A stretch of DNA of 64,000 nucleotides from Laetiporus sulphureus 93-53 (lineage: Eukaryota > Basidiomycota > Agaricomycetes > Polyporales > Laetiporaceae): positions 1,502,899 to 1,566,898 of the forward strand of contig NW_024468511.1 in assembly GCF_001632365.1 (NCBI RefSeq). Reading direction: 5' to 3'. The notes under the pieces are model-generated. The model had not been told where the DNA came from. It did no database searches and saw only the letters and a list, made by a program, of their open reading frames with translations. Below are positions 9,351 through 21,421 of this stretch, piece by piece. The stretch's first letter is position 1. Each line of letters starts with the position of its first letter. A program made the translations under genes and the position numbers.

Positions 9351-11703
9351 ATGACTCATTCGCTTGTCGTTCAGCTCGTGGCCATCGCGGCCGTGCTGTT
9401 ACTGTGGAAAATATGGCGCTCCCACCATGTCTTGGACAATATCCCTGGCCCTCCGAGACAGTCCTGGTTTCACGGTGAGAGCAGGTCGCATATCAGCCCG
9501 CTGTCTTGGATCATAACCGTACGTCGCATTGCAGGAAATGTGCGGCAATTTGCCTCTCGCCATGCATCGGATTTCCAGCGGCACGTCGCATTCGCCTACG
9601 GATCAGTTGTGAGGCTCCACGGTGTTATGGGCGTGAGTAGATCGTAGTCCATTCGTTTTTCTGTGGAAATGACGGAGCAGATCATATCAGGCACCCATGC
9701 TGTATGTCTCGGACCCGAAGGCTCTTCACGCTGTCATCATGAAGGATGAACAGATATATCAGGAATCGGACACGTTTATTGTGTGCGTGTCAACGAGCTA
9801 GGCGTCATAATATAGTCTCATACCTGCGTTCAGGATGAACAACCTTATATTTGGTCCGGGACTATTGAGCACTCTCGGTGAGTCGTCATTGGTTTCCGTC
9901 GCGGAATCCAATTCCGATACTGGAGGCACCAGGCGAACATCACAGAAAGCAAAGGAAAATGTTGAACCCTGTGTTTTCTGTTGCACATATGCGCCGCATG
10001 TTGCCTCTCTTCTACCAAGTTGTATACAAGGTGCGGGTCGGCATGCTCTGCATATATGATAGGCACCTTCACAACAGCGAAACAGTTGCGAGATGCCATC
10101 CAGGTCCGGGTGGATGCTGGCGCGGAGGAAGTTGACGTCCTCAATTGGATGTCACGCGCTGGGCTTGAGATGATCGGACAGGGCGGTCTTGGCTACTCCT
10201 TCGATCCATTGACGGCAGACACCAATGACGATTACGGCGACGCTTTGAAGTCATTCAAGTGCGTATCCATTCTTTCGTGCTAATACCACCCGCAGCTTAT
10301 TGTTATGGTTAGCACGCATGTGCAGGCTGTACAGGTGTGGCAACGCATTGCCCCGTACCTGATTCATCTAGGTCCGGCATGGCTCCGCGCTTGGCTTCTG
10401 GATAGACTGCCGGATCCGGACGTCCGCGGCCTCAAGAAGTTGGTCGACACGATGGATAGGAGATCCAGAGAAATTTACCAGGAGAAACAAACCGCTTTCC
10501 ATCAAGGCGACGAGGTGCTCGTACAACGAGTCGGAGAAGGGAAAGACATTATGAGCATTCTCAGTTGGTTTTTGCATTGCTTCGATAGCTTGCTTGCTAA
10601 TTTTCCATAGTGAGGGCAAACATGACTGCGGACGAGAGCGACAAATTGCCTGAATCGGAGCTCATTGCACAGATGTCGTAAGTCCTCAACGTGCCTCTGC
10701 CTGCTCCCTGCGTGATGGTAGGTTACGCGTGATAGGACGTTCATATTGGCAGGCATGGATACGACGTCCAACACTGTGTCTCGTATGCTACATCTGCTAG
10801 CAGAGAATCCTCAAGTGCAAGACAAGGTCCGTGAGGAGGTATTGGCTGCTGATGCAGCTAAGGGTATCTCATACGATGATCTGAACCGCCTACCTCTTCT
10901 CGATGCCGTATGCCGGGAGACTTTGCGCCTGTGAGTCACAAATCATTTGCACCATTGTCCCGTATTGTAAATGGGTTATTGGCCAGCTATCCGCCCGCCA
11001 CCATTCTCTCACGTGTGTAAGTCGCGACAGCTGTCACCTACATCGTCTGCAGGAATACTGAAGATTATCGCCGCTCCTATTACAGGCCCAACCAAGACGT
11101 CATACTTCCTCTGTCGGAACCCATGGTCGGGAAGGACGGCAAGACCATGAGCGAGATACCCATTCCGAAGGGCACAGAGATCATCATCGGTGTGCTAGGC
11201 TCAAATGCCAACAAGGTTATGTGGGGGGAAGATTCCCTCGAGTGGAAACCACAACGTTGGCTCTCGGGCCCACCCAAAGGTGTCGCTGATGCTGGTATAC
11301 CTGGCGCATACTCGCACCTGTACGCCGGATGAGCCTTTGATATGTGGACGTTTTATTGACATGGGTTTTGTAGGATGACGTTCATGGGAGGAAAACGGGC
11401 TTGCATGTACGGCTGTATCCCTTTCTTATTTTCGAGCTGGTTTTAATCCTGCTCCCCTCGCGCAGCGGCTTCAAGTTCTCAGAAATGGAAATGAGTACGT
11501 ATTCTACGGTTTTCTGATTCTCGTGATGCTAACGTATACAGAGGTTCTACTGTCGGTCTTGCTTTCGACATTCGTGTTCGAGTCGACCGGAAAGCCTATT
11601 GAATGGAACGTTTCTGGCGTCTACTATCCGACTGTAGGGAAAGAGAGTAACACGCCATCTTTGCCTTTGAAGATACGCTTTTACAAGGGTGTCACAGCGT
11701 AGG
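9351..11703 (+). CDS. Cytochrome P450 monooxygenase (tandem copy 1)
   Basis: Haem-thiolate monooxygenase, probably anchored in the ER by the N-terminal helix LVVQLVAIAAVLLLWKIW, followed by the proline-rich hinge [11 protein letters not shown]. Exons can be joined in frame through about a dozen short introns to a protein of roughly 530 residues. Seen in order: I-helix AGMDTTS (oxygen activation), K-helix ETLRL (ExxR), the PERF-like EWKPQRWL, and the haem loop [10 protein letters not shown] split by an intron after the Cys codon (FxxGxRxCxG complete). The gene ends TAG at 11701-11703. It is closely similar in sequence and intron positions to the next gene, so the two are a tandem duplication. 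Fungal family number not assigned; substrate unknown. No lesion found. Confidence 0.88.
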
Positions 11704-13081
11704 TGCTCGGCGTGTGTACCTTCAAGTATCTAGGCGGATGCATTGGATCTCATGGAGACCCATCATGACGGCGCGTCGTAGCGAATCGGACAACCGTTCC
11801 AGCCCTGTAAACATGGTATTGTTTCTTATAGCGAGAACACTTTCATAAATACCCCCAGGTTTTGATGACAATCAAATGTTTTGTATCCAAATGGGCCGAC
11901 TGGAAAGCGTCAGGATCTAGGAATATTCTCGTATCTTCTGGTGCTTCTGCTGCCTATCGGATGCTCACTTTGCTTGATAAGCACTAGTAGCGGAAATGGT
12001 CATAGAGCGGGCAAGGAGAAGCCTTGGGTATTGCTAACCCGGGTATGCGAAGAGCGCACCATCAAACACGTTCATATAGCTTAAACAATGCTTTAACGGG
12101 CCTTACTGGACAAACGCCTCTGTTCTTGCGCTAATGAGCCCACAATTTGTGTTTATTTGCTCGTATCAGGGTCAGAGGCCTCAGCCGTGCTGTTGAATGA
12201 GAAGCGCTGGAAGAATGCCCGGATTGAGCAATTTGAAAAAAGACTAGTACGATGCTACTTATCTTTGATCGGCTTCATCCCGTAGGTACGACAATAATGC
12301 AGGTCAGCTTACCATATTTTCTTCCGACCTCACTCGTTGGGCGTACTTTTTCAATGCTCTGCCGGATATATCCACCGTCGTGTTCTTTAAATCGATGTGA
12401 CTGGGATGCGGAAGAAGTGCTCGACGCTGCCTGCAGGTGCATAACCATCAGACCTTTGGGTTCCTATGACTACAGATTGCCGCTTGAACTTGTGGAAGTC
12501 CCATCTGAAGACGAACTTTGTTGCATTAGTCATTAATCATTGTGAGCACTCTATCGCCCACATTGCTTCAGACGTACTCGGGTCTGATTCATGCAATATC
12601 CAGTTCAGCGGTAAGCTCGATTTACGTGCAGGCCAATGAATGAGCGTGGACATAAACAGTCACTGCTTCCCATCTGGCAGTAGAACCAATGGCACAAGAC
12701 CATTCGCGTTTCCGTGTGGGCGTTTTAGAATCAAAGTCGAAGATCAAAAGCAATACCTCACTCCACCAAGACAGTCCGGGTATCAGCAGTGGGTTAAGAA
12801 TGTGTTTGCTCGAGGTCACTAGAACGACCAGTACGTCACACGCGAATGGAAATTACTGGCTTCTGATATCGTCAATTACCACGAAGATCCCAAATGGAAG
12901 CCGTGTCCACAAGCTCAACAAAGCGACCTGTAATCGTCTCTCAGGATCGGGCCGTCTATTAATGCGCACGTACGTGTTGTGGCCCGGCACAGAAGGCATA
13001 TAAGACCCCCCTGCGACGGTCGTGTGTACTTCTGAGTCTCCGCCACACCTACTGGTGTTCTGCTGTATCTGCCCTTCGCGC
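11704..13081. other. Intergenic region between the two P450 genes
   Basis: About 1.4 kb without a gene I can support. It contains the terminator of copy 1 and the promoter of copy 2. Short open frames here have no coding character. Confidence 0.5.
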
Positions 13082-15435
13082 ATGTTTTACCAGATCGTAG
13101 CTCAACTTCTGCTGGCGGCGGCGGCGGCGCTGGTGTTATTAAAGTCTTGGAGCTCCAAGCTCGTATTGGACAATATCCCTGGTCCTCCTAGGCAGTCATG
13201 GTTTCGAGGTGAGCATAGCTTCCAGGCTATCATATGCTCAGTGACAGTGCTGCGCTGGACATATGACATCCTGATAGGTAACCTGGAGCAGTTCTTCTCT
13301 CGCCATGGTATGGACTTTCGAAGACATGTCGCAACTGCCTACGGCTCAATTGTGAAGTTGCATGGTATTATGGGACTGCGTAGGTATTCTGCTCACTCTT
13401 TGGATTTTTTGCTTAATTGCGATAATTGTTTCAGGAGCGGATGTTGTATGTTGCAGATCCAAAGGCATTGCACCACATCCTGCTCAAGGATGAACAGATC
13501 TACCCAGAGTCGAACCAGACTATCGTGTGAGCATGGTTGGATTAGCTGGACTCGTCTGCTCTAACGTTTACCTTCAGGTTGAACAGCTTGCTATTGGGGC
13601 CCGGACTGCTGAGCACCCTAGGTGAGTATCCGCGGTGTTCTCAAGAGCCATTAAGTGTACAACTTTCCTGGGTTCAGGCGAGTTGCACAAGAGACAAAGG
13701 AGGATGCTGAACCCCGCATTCTCCGTCTCACACATTCGGAGCATGTTGCCGCTATTTTACGAGATAGTACATAAGGTACGCCTCGAGACGCCGGAAAGAT
13801 CTAGTAATCGATGGTAATAAAGCGACAGCTGCGCAATGCCATCAAATCTGAAGTAGTCAACGGTGCGAAGGAAGTCGACATACTGAACTGGATGGGACGC
13901 GTGGGTCTTGAGCTGATTGGACAAGGTGGTTTTGGATATTCCTTCGACCCATTGGTTGCGGATGTTCAGGATGACTACGGATATGCGTTGAAGTCCTTCA
14001 GGTATGTCGTAAGCAGAATGCTCAACCGTTTGAAGCTGATAAGCTCGGTTAGTACTCATTTACAAGGGATATCGGCATGGCTGCGCCTTTTGCCGTACTT
14101 TGTGCACATTGGCCCACCATGCTTCCGCGCATGGGTGACGGAGATTTTCCCAAATCCAAATGTTCGAGGCCTCAAGGTCGTCATCGACACAATGGACCGG
14201 ATGTCCAAAGAAATTTACCATGCAAAGCAAGCTGCAATTCAACAAGGCGACGAGGCAACGATACATCAAGTTGGAGAGGGGAAAGACATCATGAGCATTC
14301 TCAGTCGGTCTTGTCATACTTCACATGCGGTACACTCTGAAGTCGGTTACAGTGAAAGCTAATATGACGGCAGCGGAAAATGACAAGCTGCCGCAATCGC
14401 AGCTGATCGCGCAAATGTCGTGAGTCCTGTTTCTGGCCCTGATTCCCGTGCTCCGTTCACAATACCACACGGTAGGACGTTTACGATAGCCGGCATGGAC
14501 ACGACTTCAAATGCTCTTTCCCGCACCCTGCAATCGCTGGCAAAGCATCCTCATGTTCAGGATAAGCTTCGCGAAGAACTTCTGAAGTCCGGTGCTGCTG
14601 AAGGGATTCCATATGACGATTTGAACCGCTTGCCGTTACTGGATGCAGTATGCCGAGAGACGTTGCGCCTGTAAGTGCCGTGCAGTCGTGTTAATAATAC
14701 GATGTTAAGCAGCTGATTATGTCCAGCTATCCGCCTGCTACTTTTGTTGCGCGAGCGTGAGTCGAAAGGCTGAAAGTATAGAATTCTGTATCTCATTTGA
14801 CTCGGTCTGCAGGCCAGTCCAGGGCGTCGTTCTTCCTCTGTCAGAGCCGATCGTTGGAAACGATGGAAATACCATGAGCGAGGTTGCCATCCCGAAGGGC
14901 ACGGATTTGATTATTAGTGTGCTTGGTTGCAATGCCAATAAGGCTTTGTGGGGCGAGGACTCGTTTGAGTGGAAGCCCGAGCGTTGGCTCTCTACTCTGC
15001 CCAAGGGCGTCATCGAAGCTGGTATACCTGGCGCTTATTCTAACCTGTGCGTCGAGCAAACTCAACTCCTGTGTCAGTCTCCCATTGACTCGATGATACG
15101 TAGGATGACATTCATGGGGGGAAAACGAGCATGCATGTGCGTATTTTGCCTTTCTCCTATGGAATGCATGTTGACATGAGTTTCCGAACAGCGGCTTCAA
15201 ATTTTCCGAGATGGAGATGAGTGCGTGCTGATTACTTCCTGGTTTTTGTGCTATTAATATATGCTCTCCTACAGAGGTTGTATTGGCGGTTTTGCTTTCC
15301 ATCTTCACATTTGAATTGACGGAGAAGCCGATCGAATGGAATGTGTCAGGCGTCTCCTATCCGACCGTTGGGAAACAGAGTAACAAGCCATCTCTGCCGT
15401 TGAGGGTCCGCTTATTCAATGACATGGCAGCGTAG
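13082..15435 (+). CDS. Cytochrome P450 monooxygenase (tandem copy 2), one splice donor apparently lost
   Basis: Tandem paralogue of the preceding P450, same strand and same exon layout. It has an N-terminal anchor rich in Leu and Ala, [12 protein letters not shown]-helix [20 protein letters not shown] and haem loop [10 protein letters not shown], so all catalytic landmarks are encoded. One problem is visible: at the end of exon 2 the frame requires a donor directly after ATGGGA (13370-13375), but the bases there are CTGCGTAG instead of the expected GTGCGTAG, a single G-to-C change. The nearest usable GT (13380) adds 4 nt and shifts the frame into a stop in the next exon. Unless the base is a sequencing error or a non-canonical donor is used, this copy is impaired. 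Stop TAG at 15433-15435. Confidence 0.8.
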
Positions 15436-16709
15436 CCCCTAGCAACGTTTAAGAGTAGATAAGTGCTCAACGCAGACACCTCTCCCCTTGCTTACTCATC
15501 TTTTGCAAAGCAGTTGTACGAGATCGCAGTGTGTGTTTTGTGTTCATGTACTTATGCCTAATTCGAGATGCTGATTCTCCAATCGCAATGACTGATTGAA
15601 TGCATCGCAATATATTTTCTCTCGCATATGCAGATGCTATGTCTTTCCTCGGTCCTTGCTGCTGTAACAATGACTTCCTGTTGAGTTTCCCAGCCAGCCC
15701 GCTGCGCGACCAGGAGTTCGGGAGTCGCCCGCTCTCTAGAAGATGGCTCCACGGGGCCAAACCGATGGCCCGTCCCATTGTAGCCGCGCCCTATTATATA
15801 CACGCGCGCTACTACTCTCCCACTGGCACGCCGGTGGCGCAGGTCGCACCGGGGCCTCTCGCATCTGCGCTCCGTGCCCAGATTCCAACACTTCCTTTAT
15901 CTGCCCATGGCTCGCTCAACTAACACAGATCATTACGACGTCAGACTTAGCTCAGGATGCATTGCCTTCTATCGAATATGTCCATGATACTCTTCGGCTT
16001 TGTGATCGAAGAGGCCAATTGAGTCTGCCTCAACTCTCCACAGAGTAATTTCGCCTGTTGCACAACTATACAGTTGTGATCAACATGTCGCTGATGCGGC
16101 ATTCTTTCCGCGGACGCTTCTCATACGTATCATTTTTGCGACGATTCTATCAGTCAGTATGCGTTGTGGGCCTTGTCTTGTGGAGGATTATCCTTAGTGT
16201 CCGAGCTGGCTCCCACCTCACTGCAATTGCGAGACGGAATTCGTCTTCGCCCGGCCGGCGTGATGTAACACAGCTCGAGGGCGGCTCACGCCATGGTATA
16301 TCAAGCTCAACTATGTATGCTGACAGCTGGTAGAGGGCGGGGCATTGATATATCATACGCAAGACGGAACTCCTAAGCGGGTGGCCGGTGTGATAAAGTG
16401 GTAACATATTTAACGAGGCTATACTATAGTGACGGCGATGCATGTATCATGATCATGCCAGCTAGTACAGGTGGCAGGAGGCCAGTGTCTGTTAAAATAA
16501 AAGGGACTGCATACTATGTTGGACCTTGTACGTTCTTATCTTCGTGCCAAGACGATGCCGTTGCAAGCTAGATACTTTCACATTCGACATACAGACACTG
16601 ATATTTACAAATTGGCAGAGATATACAAGAGCTTCGACAACAGCCGCATCCCAACTATGCATATAATCGGAAACACGCCGAGTTTGACGTTCACTAGTTA
16701 CGAAGCACC
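15436..16709. other. Intergenic region, convergent P450-2 / GH12
   Basis: About 1.3 kb with no supported gene. A TATA-like CTATTATATACA near 15790 follows a GC-rich stretch and might belong to a decayed solo LTR, but no terminal motif or duplication was found. Confidence 0.4.
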
Positions 16710-17867
16710 TTACGTGCTGATAGAGACGCTGTAGCTGCTGACATAGAGCGTAGCAGTTCCGGTGAATGCCTCAGTGCCAGACTGGATGGCTTGCAGAACC
16801 TGATAAGAGACATTATTAGTATTCGATGACAAGACCGATGGATATGCCAACAATCTTCACGTACCTGAGTGTCAGAGACGCTTTCGTTCTCGATGAGGTA
16901 GTCTGCAAAGGATCCTGTGAGAAAATCATTGTACAACCGGCGTCGGCGCGTACCGAAGAACTCCAACAAGTCTGCGCTGAAACTGTTGATGTTACCGTCA
17001 GCGCTGACGAAGGAAAGCGTCGTCCAACCCGAGTTCGGGCCAGACCACAGGTCCCAAGTATATCCTGCAAGCGATATGCCGGACGTTGCCACCGAACCGA
17101 CGGGTTGAATGCTGATAGTCGGACTGTGAGTACCAGCAAAAGTGACAGATCGCGCCGACTTGCCCTCCCTCTCCTGAAAGCCAGATCATGCTGTGATTTG
17201 TTGTGAAGTGAATAACTCGCTCTCATGGGGTGCAAAACGACCTACATCTCATAGTTAGACGTGCTCGATGCCGGATCTCCGGCGGCAGTTCCCGTCCATA
17301 TATCGTATCTGTTGCTATAATCAGCAAGATTCACATCACATATGGACGGACATACGAAACATCGGCACGCAGGCCCGAGGACGAGGACTGGTATTCCCAG
17401 TCGTAGGTCGTGGGCGCGGAGGTGATCTCCGCCAGCTAGAGCAACACATCAGGCCCGGTCTACAACTTGGCAACAGCGCATCACAAACAGTCATGCCCTG
17501 AGCTGCCGTCTGGTAGACATTCGCGACTAGGCAAAGGCTTCAGCAAGCACGAGAATGAGTCAATGTAATTTCCCTACAGGCCTTGACGTCGTTCTCGTTG
17601 TCCGCCCAGGTATAGGTGGTCGACCAAGTAATGCTGTCACCGCTGGTGCTGACGAGCGTGGAATTCTGGGAACCGACACCGTTAGCTGCGAAGTGCATCG
17701 TAAGCACTCATTTGCAAGCTAGCGACGAAAGGCCAACCGGAGCCCCACTGGTCCTGGCAGAGCTGGTAGTCGCCGGACGTGTCACAAGTGTACTGTCCGG
17801 TGAGCGTCGTCTGTGCGGAAGCGCAGGCTACGAGAGCAGCGAAAACGAAGGAGACTGCAAGTTTCAT
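16710..17867 (-). CDS. Secreted GH12 family endoglucanase / xyloglucanase
   Basis: Retaining beta-1,4-glucanase, secreted. A clean signal peptide (MKLAVSFVFAALVACASA) is followed by the GH12 start GQYTCDTSGDYQLCQDQWG with its paired cysteines. Then come SITWSTTYTWADNENDVKA, FANVYQTAAQGM, SAPTTYDWEYQSSSSGLRAD and DIWTGTAAGDPASSNYE. The nucleophile Glu lies in YE-I-MIWLSGEGG, and the acid/base Glu in the C-terminal GTEAFTGTATL. Length is about 240 residues in eight or so exons. One intron (17163-17112, 52 nt) uses a GC-AG pair with the perfect donor GCAAGT; this keeps the frame where a GT-AG reading would suggest a frameshift. GH12 enzymes cut cellulose, xyloglucan or mixed-linkage glucan; which one applies cannot be told. 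The upstream ATG at 17888 was rejected because the signal peptide starts at 17867. Confidence 0.88.
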
Positions 17868-19579
17868 CTTGGATGGTGCGAAGGGCACTGGGCTTGCGCT
17901 GAAGTGACCACACAGACGTCGTCTCTTTTATACCTAGGCACACGTTGCACTTTGATCACTACGAAAATGAACGGTGGGAAGAGCACAACATCGCCAGCAA
18001 CGACAAAAGATGCAAGAACCCACGGCACAAAATTAAGCCTGGGTCACGCACCGTGTCATCATACACGAAGATCAATGGCTCGGACGAAACGAATCAGGCA
18101 CGGAATTTCCATCGTCGAGAAGTTCGATCGTCAAGGGAATGGGGCCGGCCGATTGTATTGTATTCAATTAGCCTTCCGTCCTGTATTTCGGCTCGCGGTC
18201 AGGAAACCCGAAGAATTTCCGAGGGCATCTGTCGTAATGAATACACTATCCATCATGAATCGAGACCAGCCTTGAGGCGCGTGCGTCGCCAAATGCTAAC
18301 GGGATGCGGATATCCTGTATTCGCGAAGCTTTTCCCTCGGCACCAAGGAATATTGCATGGTCCATACACCGAGATGAGGTAACATCGAACGTGCATAACC
18401 GCAGGTGATGCCAACGTGCGATATCTGGTGACTTCATGCGGCCTTATGACATGAACGTGAGCTTCCTCTTGCACCGCCTGCCGACAAACCACACGCACCG
18501 ACATTATGTACCGAATGAAAACTTCCAGCGTGCAGTGCGAACACAGCGAAGCTCCAGAGTCTCGAATGTTCCAATACAGAGCCGACGGAATCTGAGAAAT
18601 GCAGTGACCAACTGACCTTTCACAGCCTACAGTCTCTGGTTATAACGAAGGTATGATTGTCCCTCCGGAATGAACTGTGGATAAAAGTGAGCTAGCTTGA
18701 TACACTTGACTTGTTCTCGAGCACATTCTCTGTATACGGCAAAATCGAAAGAATCGACAGGTCATCCTCATACGACCTCACTACATTTCATCTTCCAGAT
18801 GATCCGACGGCGAATATGCATCTGCTGACCGCATGCCGAGGAGCTGACTCAACGAGGGTCGCGGGGTCAATGAACAACCATTAAAACATGTCCAGAGCCC
18901 TTCATCGATTTCCAATGTCGAATGAGGCCGACAGCAGGCTGGCTGCTTCTCAGCCCTCATAGACATGCAAACAGTGCAATCTGTAATATATGGAGCAGTT
19001 GAGCTGATCTCAAGACATAACGCACTTTGCTAATAGCCTCCTGCTGGAGCGATATAAATGGGAAACAGGATTCCAATGATGATGCAGATGCGTGAATAGT
19101 AGTGGATACCGTGAGCCCTGAGATTCTTCGGCGACAGTTAGCGGACACACTGTGGAAGACTCCCATGAAACGAGGGTGCAATGCAATGATTCGCTTACTG
19201 AAACCACACTTAACGGTCAGTAATCAGATACATCACGGAACGAGTTGCGCGAGGAATAGAGTGCAATATCTGAAGTCGGCTTAATCCTCAGCCTCTCTCC
19301 TTGCCCATCGAAAGAGTGTCTACGGAGAGCTTTCAGCGTCGCCTGTATGATGAGAAACTGACGGACATCGGTTGCGACAATCACGCACTTGGACTGACAC
19401 AATCGCAGAGTCTCATGATCCAAGCGTCTCTGAGCACCGCTCCGAGTCAGCCACAGACTCCAGAGATAAAGCGTCAGTCACGTGACGGGAGTGGCATACC
19501 CAGGAGGGACCCCGGCACGTCCCGATCCGCTACTAGCAGCGGCCAATCGCAACATACCCTTTGATCATCATTCGCGACG
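17868..19579. other. Intergenic region, divergent GH12 / NUO51
   Basis: About 1.7 kb between divergent genes, presumably holding both promoters. No ORF with coding character, repeat or RNA gene recognised. Confidence 0.5.
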
Positions 19580-21421
19580 ATGTTGAGGGCATCATCGTCG
19601 ACTCGTACGTCCCTATGTCTGCCTTGCGTGCTTCACCTAACGATAGGTTATGCGCCAGAGGTTGCGCGGCCCTTGCAGGTCAAGCTCAAACTGCGACGGT
19701 CGTTTGCGACAGTGCAGGACCCCCCAATCCGGCATTATGGCGGACTGAAGGACCAAGATCGCATATTCACAAATGCATACAGCAGACATGACCATGGGCT
19801 TCAGGGTGCCCAGGTGAGTATGTAGCAGTGTTCATGGTTTGCCTGGTCTAATGACTGCTCTTAGTCCCGTGGTGACTGGCATAGAACAAAAGATATCATT
19901 CTCAAGGGCGATTCGTGGATCATTGACACCATCAAGCACTCTGGTCTTAGGGGTCGTGGAGGTGCGGGTTTCCCAAGTGGGTTGAAGTGGAGTTTTATGA
20001 ACAAGCCGGGATGGGAGAAGGACCCGAGGTCCGTTGATATCCCCTGTTCCGCGTTGTAGTTTCTTATTTTTTTCTTATTCCCTTTAGACCGCGCTATCTC
20101 GTCGTTAACGCGGACGAAGGAGAGCCGGGAACTTGCAAGGACCGTGAGATTCTGCGAGGTGACCCTCACAAGTTGGTTGAGGGATGTCTCGTAGCGGGCC
20201 GCGCCATGAACGCGACGTCCGCATACATCTATATCCGTGGAGAGTTCTTCCAGGAAGCGTCACACGTTCAGCAAGCAATCTCGGAAGCATACGCTGCGGG
20301 GCTTCTCGGCAAGGATGCGTGCGGCAGTGGATACTCATTTGATGTCTACCTCCACCGTGGCGCGGGCGCGTACATTTGCGGAGAGGAGACGGCGTTGATC
20401 GAGAGTCTCGAGGGAAAGCAGGGAAAGCCTCGCCTCAAGCCGCCGTTCCCTGCTGATGTTGGACTCTTCGGTTGCCCGACTACCGTGGCAAATGTCGAGA
20501 CAGTTGCTGTCGCGCCGACCATCTGTAGGCGTGGGGCGGCCTGGTTCGCGTCGTTTGGACGGGAGCGCAACCAGGGCACGAAATTGTTCTGCATCAGCGG
20601 GCACGTGAACAACCCTTGTGTGGTGGAGGAGGAGATGAGCATTCCACTGAAGGAGCTCGTTGAGAAGCATTGCGGAGGGGTGCGCGGTGGGTGGGACAAC
20701 TTGTTGGGCATCATTCCTGGCGGTAGCTCCGTGCCTGTGCTGCCCATCAAGAAGTGCGAGGAAGTTTTGTTAGTGCAGTACACTTCCATTCTCCGGAATT
20801 AGCTATTGACCTTGCTACTGCAGGATGGATTATGACTCCTTAAAGGATGCCCAGTCCGGTCTTGGTACGGGCGCCGTCATCGTCATGGACAAGAGCACCG
20901 ATATTGTCAAGGCCATTGCACGTTTCTCTCACGTACGTGCTTTGCCTCCGATCGATGGCAACTTACTCATGGGATTCTTATTATTAGTTCTACAAGCATG
21001 AATCGTGCGGACAGTGCACACCTTGCAGAGAGGGCACCACCTGGATGATGAACATGATGGATCGATTTGTCGAGGGGCGCGGTCACCAGCGCGAGATTGA
21101 CATGCTTCTCGAGCTCACGTGAGTCGATTATCTTTTCCGCAAGTTTCGACGGCGTTCTGACAGCGCCGGCGCACGCATAGCAAACAAGTCGAAGGCCGCA
21201 CGATTTGTGCCCTTGGTGATGCCGCGGCCTGGCCGATCCAGGGCCTCATGCGTCACTTCCGCCCGGAGGTTGAGAAGCGCATTGCTGCATTCCGTGGAGA
21301 GCATGGGCCGGTTCTGTTCGGCGGTAGGCTCAAAAGCCAAACCGACCCGTCGCTCGCGCTTCCGGATAACCTGGGCGCCAACTTGCCAGAGTTGCCTGAG
21401 GTGGCCGCGCCAGGATCGTGA
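19580..21421 (+). CDS. nuo51: NADH:ubiquinone oxidoreductase 51-kDa flavoprotein subunit (complex I)
   Basis: Peripheral-arm subunit that binds NADH, FMN and one 4Fe-4S cluster and feeds electrons into mitochondrial complex I. Six exons (19580-19813, 19865-20028, 20088-20768, 20824-20932, 20988-21118, 21181-21421) sum to 1560 nt, 519 residues, the normal size for this family including presequence. The first ~45 residues are Arg/Ser/Leu-rich and end RRSFATVQ, a mitochondrial targeting peptide. Seen: the NADH/FMN glycine loop [46 protein letters not shown], and the cluster motif [13 protein letters not shown] with the fourth ligand in [12 protein letters not shown]. All phases agree and no lesion is seen. 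Confidence 0.95.

Noticed and set aside
17101..17180. Frameshift in the GH12 gene
   Set aside because: A GC-AG intron with donor GCAAGT and normal length restores the frame, so no lesion is needed.
9351..21421. Secondary-metabolite gene cluster around the two P450 genes
   Set aside because: No backbone synthase, terpene cyclase, transporter or cluster regulator is present; the neighbours are Ssr4, GH12 and a complex I subunit.
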